Source of the DNA: Nymphaea colorata
Taxonomy: Eukaryota; Streptophyta; Magnoliopsida; Nymphaeales; Nymphaeaceae
Direction: 5' to 3'
Assembly (NCBI RefSeq): GCF_008831285.2
Contig: NC_045140.1
Span: forward strand, 1,343,528-1,407,527
Length of the DNA: 64,000 nucleotides
The notes beneath the pieces were generated by a model. That model made no database searches. It saw only the letters and a program-made list of their open reading frames with translations, and was not told the origin of the DNA. How positions within the stretch are numbered: the stretch's first letter is position 1; each line of letters starts with the position of its first letter. The position numbers were made by a program, and so were the translations under genes. Positions 61,401 to 64,000 of this stretch are shown here, piece after piece.

Positions 61401-62459
61401 GCTTCTGACATCCAAAAATGAATTCTGAAGCTGTGAACATCTGCTTTGGATATCACCAACTTAGTCACTCTTTTATACCCCCATTTATCTCTCCACCAGG
61501 ATCAAGTAATCCAAAGTCCATTAAAACAACCACAGCTTAGTTGGTGCCAAAAGTGAAACTACCTTCAAGGCTTCAACCTGTTGTCGGGCTGCAATTTTGG
61601 ATTTGAACATGAAACCACTCACACCATCAGGGTTTGGTTTCAAAAAATCAAATGCAAGTCCAAACCTGCTTAGATTAGATCCCATTAAGTTGGATGTAGG
61701 GAAGCCTGCTCTGAGCCAAGCCCGAACTTGTGACATCCTTATGTTCAATTGAGCTATGGTATAAGTGAAAATAGTAACTGCATCTGGAGATCACGTTTGG
61801 GGCATTTTTTTAGTACATGACAAGTGGTCATCTGACATACTCAGAAACTCCAACTCCATTTCTTTTTCTAAATCCTTCAATGCTGGATCTGTCCTCCTTA
61901 ATGCAACTTTCTGCCTTGGCTCAATCCTAGCAGCAAGAATTATTTTCACCATATATGTGGCTACTTCCGTGAGAATTGAGACTAGGCACATCTGGTCTTT
62001 CTAAGTTGTTAGTATGTTACAACCCGGATGAAGGGCTATTGTGGTTTAGCAACATACGAAGGTAAAATGGGTGGCAGCCTGATTCTGTTCCTTTGATGAA
62101 CATGATGGTTAGGTGCATGTTGTGAGTTCAGATGCAGTTACTCAGGCATTGAAGGCCCTGCTCTCGTCCACTTGCAGCAGAGTTTTGAAGTTCATTGTAG
62201 TTTCAGAAAAGCAACCAACAGATTGTCGTGATTGTTGTCCTTTAGTTTCTTGTATTTTTTATGTGGCATTTCTTACTCCCTGAAAGGATCTATTAAATAA
62301 GAGAAAATTTAGACTAACAAAATAAGTGTTATGAATTTGGGGAGATAGAATGTCCGGATGATGGACACTCTCTTTGGGGATCTAATATTTGTTCCTGATG
62401 TATGGATTTTTTACCTCATGTTATACTGATTGGACTGTCAATGCTGCAGGGGCCTTTGA
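58480..62459 (+). CDS. Mitochondrial ribosomal protein bS21m
   Basis: Exon 1 is 58480-58838 (119 codons plus two nucleotides), ending at a GT donor (gtcag|gtatca). The best partner exon starts at 62450 after a tgctgcag acceptor preceded by a T-rich tract and a ctgat branch-like site, and supplies G GGC CTT TGA. The product is then 122 aa ending KKVRGL. Residues 46-120 are the S21 core: RGIRVKVINGNLEQAIQVMQ, KMVSSGMERLIRRAPTHHLK and SQDLARKLRTILIKKV, a small basic helical protein of the ribosomal small subunit. Residues 1-45 are Arg/Ser/Leu-rich with almost no acidic residues, a mitochondrial targeting presequence. The ATG is the first in the frame. Without splicing the frame would end at 58875 as YHQSVCGFSSI. 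Exon 1 is very secure; the distal exon is inferred from phase and sense only. Confidence 0.85.
58912..59251. repeat. 170-bp tandem duplication in the bS21m intron
   Basis: Copies begin aactaaattttatggtt at 58912 and 59082 and share gggttttgagcacgaggttg, ttcacgtaagccgccagt, ggcggctttgttaat and cgtaagaggagaagtgaa. The second diverges by scattered substitutions and a one- or two-base indel. Confidence 0.93.
59252..62449. other. Body of the long bS21m intron
   Basis: AT-rich intronic DNA. Short frames, for example 60772-60960 on plus and 61521-61748 on minus, have no recognised family. The latter lies in ggcttggctc/caagttcggg-type repeat sequence and is probably transposon debris. Confidence 0.4.
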
Positions 62460-64000
62460 GGATATTTCAGATGGCATGAAAGGGATAATTTGTCACACCA
62501 GGTGATTGGCTCCTTTTCTCCTGAGCCATTTGCACTTTCTGACCTTATCAATTTACACCTCAGGAAAGCAACTGTGTCTTTGATTGAAATTTTGTTTTTT
62601 GTCTTGATTTGTAATAAGTTTAAGCCACTGCTTACCAACCACACATATTAGCTGGTCATTGGGCTTCAATGGAATGAATGTATGGGAACATCTAGGCAGC
62701 CTAGATACATTCACGAAATCACATATTCATTAGTCTAATTTGGCCTGCCAAAATTAGGAAAATTATTCTATCAAATGTAGGTTACTGAAACAGATTGTGT
62801 GATTATATGTAAAGGGCTGTCTGCTGGTTGCACTTGCATAAGGTTTCCCATGACGTGTCGATTTGCATATTCGTCCATAGGTCAAATCAAGTATGTAATT
62901 ATTGGAATAATTGTTGGAGACTCAAATGATGGATAGGCAAGCATGATAACTTATATGTTGATCTATATCTCCATGAATCTAGGAACTTTTGCTTGCATTG
63001 TATTATCGATCAAAGTGATGGATTCACCTGGTATGTGGACCTGGCTGGAATGTGCACTTAATAAACTTGTTTCTAATACGAAGAAATTGCCCAATTTATA
63101 TTGTCTTGGTATCGTAAAACCCAGTAGTTAGGTTCTTCAACTCCAAAGCCTATGCCTGCTTAAGCTTGTGCAGGGAGTCGTGACCATAATATTTGGGCTC
63201 TGACTGCTTTCCTGACAGTCAAAGCCCATCCCACTGCACCAACCCCCTTGGCTCTATGATATGCAAATATAAGCTCTGAAATCGGTACAATATGTTCCTA
63301 AGATAGCTGCAGAGGGAAGAATTGCATTCTGGTGCTATATGGTTTGCTGCCAGTAGGAGTTGCTGTTTTTCTATTTTTATTCATCAATTGATTGAATGTG
63401 TGCACAATCATAAACCACGGAACATTTGATGATATGAAAAATGTCTGCACTGGTAAAATGGAAAGTTGATGCCTTGGTTATTTGGTGTTTCCCATGATCA
63501 CATATACTTTGTTCATCTTAGAAGTTTCATTCACAAAAGGGCTTCTAGATCGTCTTTTCCTCCTGCTCCATGCCACCACCCCCCGAGTGCTTGGGGTGTG
63601 ATCCCCACACACACTAATAGAGGAATGGGAATGGTTCATCCTCAGACTAACTAAAGAAGTGGAAAATCAAATCTAGTATAGCCAGATTATGGAACAAGGC
63701 GATTTTTTGCGGGACCTGCAATATGAAACTAAATCATCATTTTCACTTTGAATGGTAAAACTGGGCCAAGTCAATTTCTCATTGTACAATATCGTGATAA
63801 CTGATGCTTATGACTTTTAGAAAATAATGCTCTTAGAGAACTCAAAGAATGTGAGAAATTGGAGGTTGAGTTGAGTATGAACTCAAATATTACGAGAAAT
63901 TTTAGCTGGATGTGGAGTATAATTTTATGGTTTAAATTCATGTGTTATGTTCTGCGGTGCTTCGACATATGGTTTACCTGCATGCGTTTGGCCGGTAGGG
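62460..64000. other. 3' flank of bS21m and window end
   Basis: The first few hundred bases may be the bS21m 3' UTR. No gene, RNA or mobile element was recognised in the remainder. Confidence 0.4.

Noticed and set aside
61521..61748. 75-codon minus-strand ORF
   Set aside because: Embedded in caagttcgggcttggctc-type repeat sequence inside the bS21m intron; probably transposon debris.

Overview
The window is nuclear DNA from a flowering plant. The evidence is GT-AG introns of 74 bp to about 3.6 kb, plant-type protein families, long (TA)n microsatellites, and remnants of LTR retrotransposons and miniature inverted-repeat elements (MITEs) in AT-rich intergenic DNA. I cannot name the species or clade from the sequence alone.

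I support four genes and one clear pseudogene. (1) 873-3751, minus: a four-exon BED-finger/DUF659/hAT-dimerisation protein of 789 aa, probably a transposase-derived host gene, because two hAT catalytic-region motifs are altered. (2) 17683-24033, plus: a five-exon alpha/beta hydrolase of the ABHD17 type (372 aa) with an N-myristoylation-type start, an intact Ser/Asp/His triad and a basic Ser/Asp-repeat tail. (3) 38573-39823, plus: an intronless WD40 protein of the JINGUBANG family (416 aa). (4) 58480-62459, plus: mitochondrial ribosomal protein bS21m (122 aa), whose last three residues and stop are predicted to lie on an exon 3.6 kb away. The pseudogene (54801-56609, plus) is a second WD40/JINGUBANG-like copy broken by a frameshift, a stop codon and a 0.78-kb copia-LTR insertion.

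Layout. 1-6.3 kb: hAT-derived gene, its upstream leader/intron region and a foreign-looking coding fragment. 6.3-17.4 kb: intergenic, with a hAT-like MITE, a 400-bp foldback repeat family (called R1 here), GAGCTCG-rich repeat, TA tracts and a 455-bp TRIM retroelement. 17.6-24 kb: ABHD17 gene, whose 3.4-kb fourth intron holds a hAT MITE with a perfect 8-bp target duplication and a G-quadruplex motif. 24-38.5 kb: intergenic, with Tourist-like, hAT- or MULE-like and R1 elements. 38.5-57.6 kb: the WD40 gene, its pseudogene and several diverged, partly collinear duplicated blocks, interspersed with minisatellites, a second TRIM copy, a large foldback (48731-49412) and copia debris. 58.4-62.5 kb: bS21m. 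62.5-64 kb: nothing recognised.

The genes do not form a pathway; they are independent plant loci. The most notable items are the foldback at 48.7-49.4 kb (a potential long-hairpin RNA source), two copies of a miniature LTR-element family, the local segmental duplication that carries the WD40 pseudogene, and the tiny terminal exon of bS21m. I found no evidence of an unknown multigene system.
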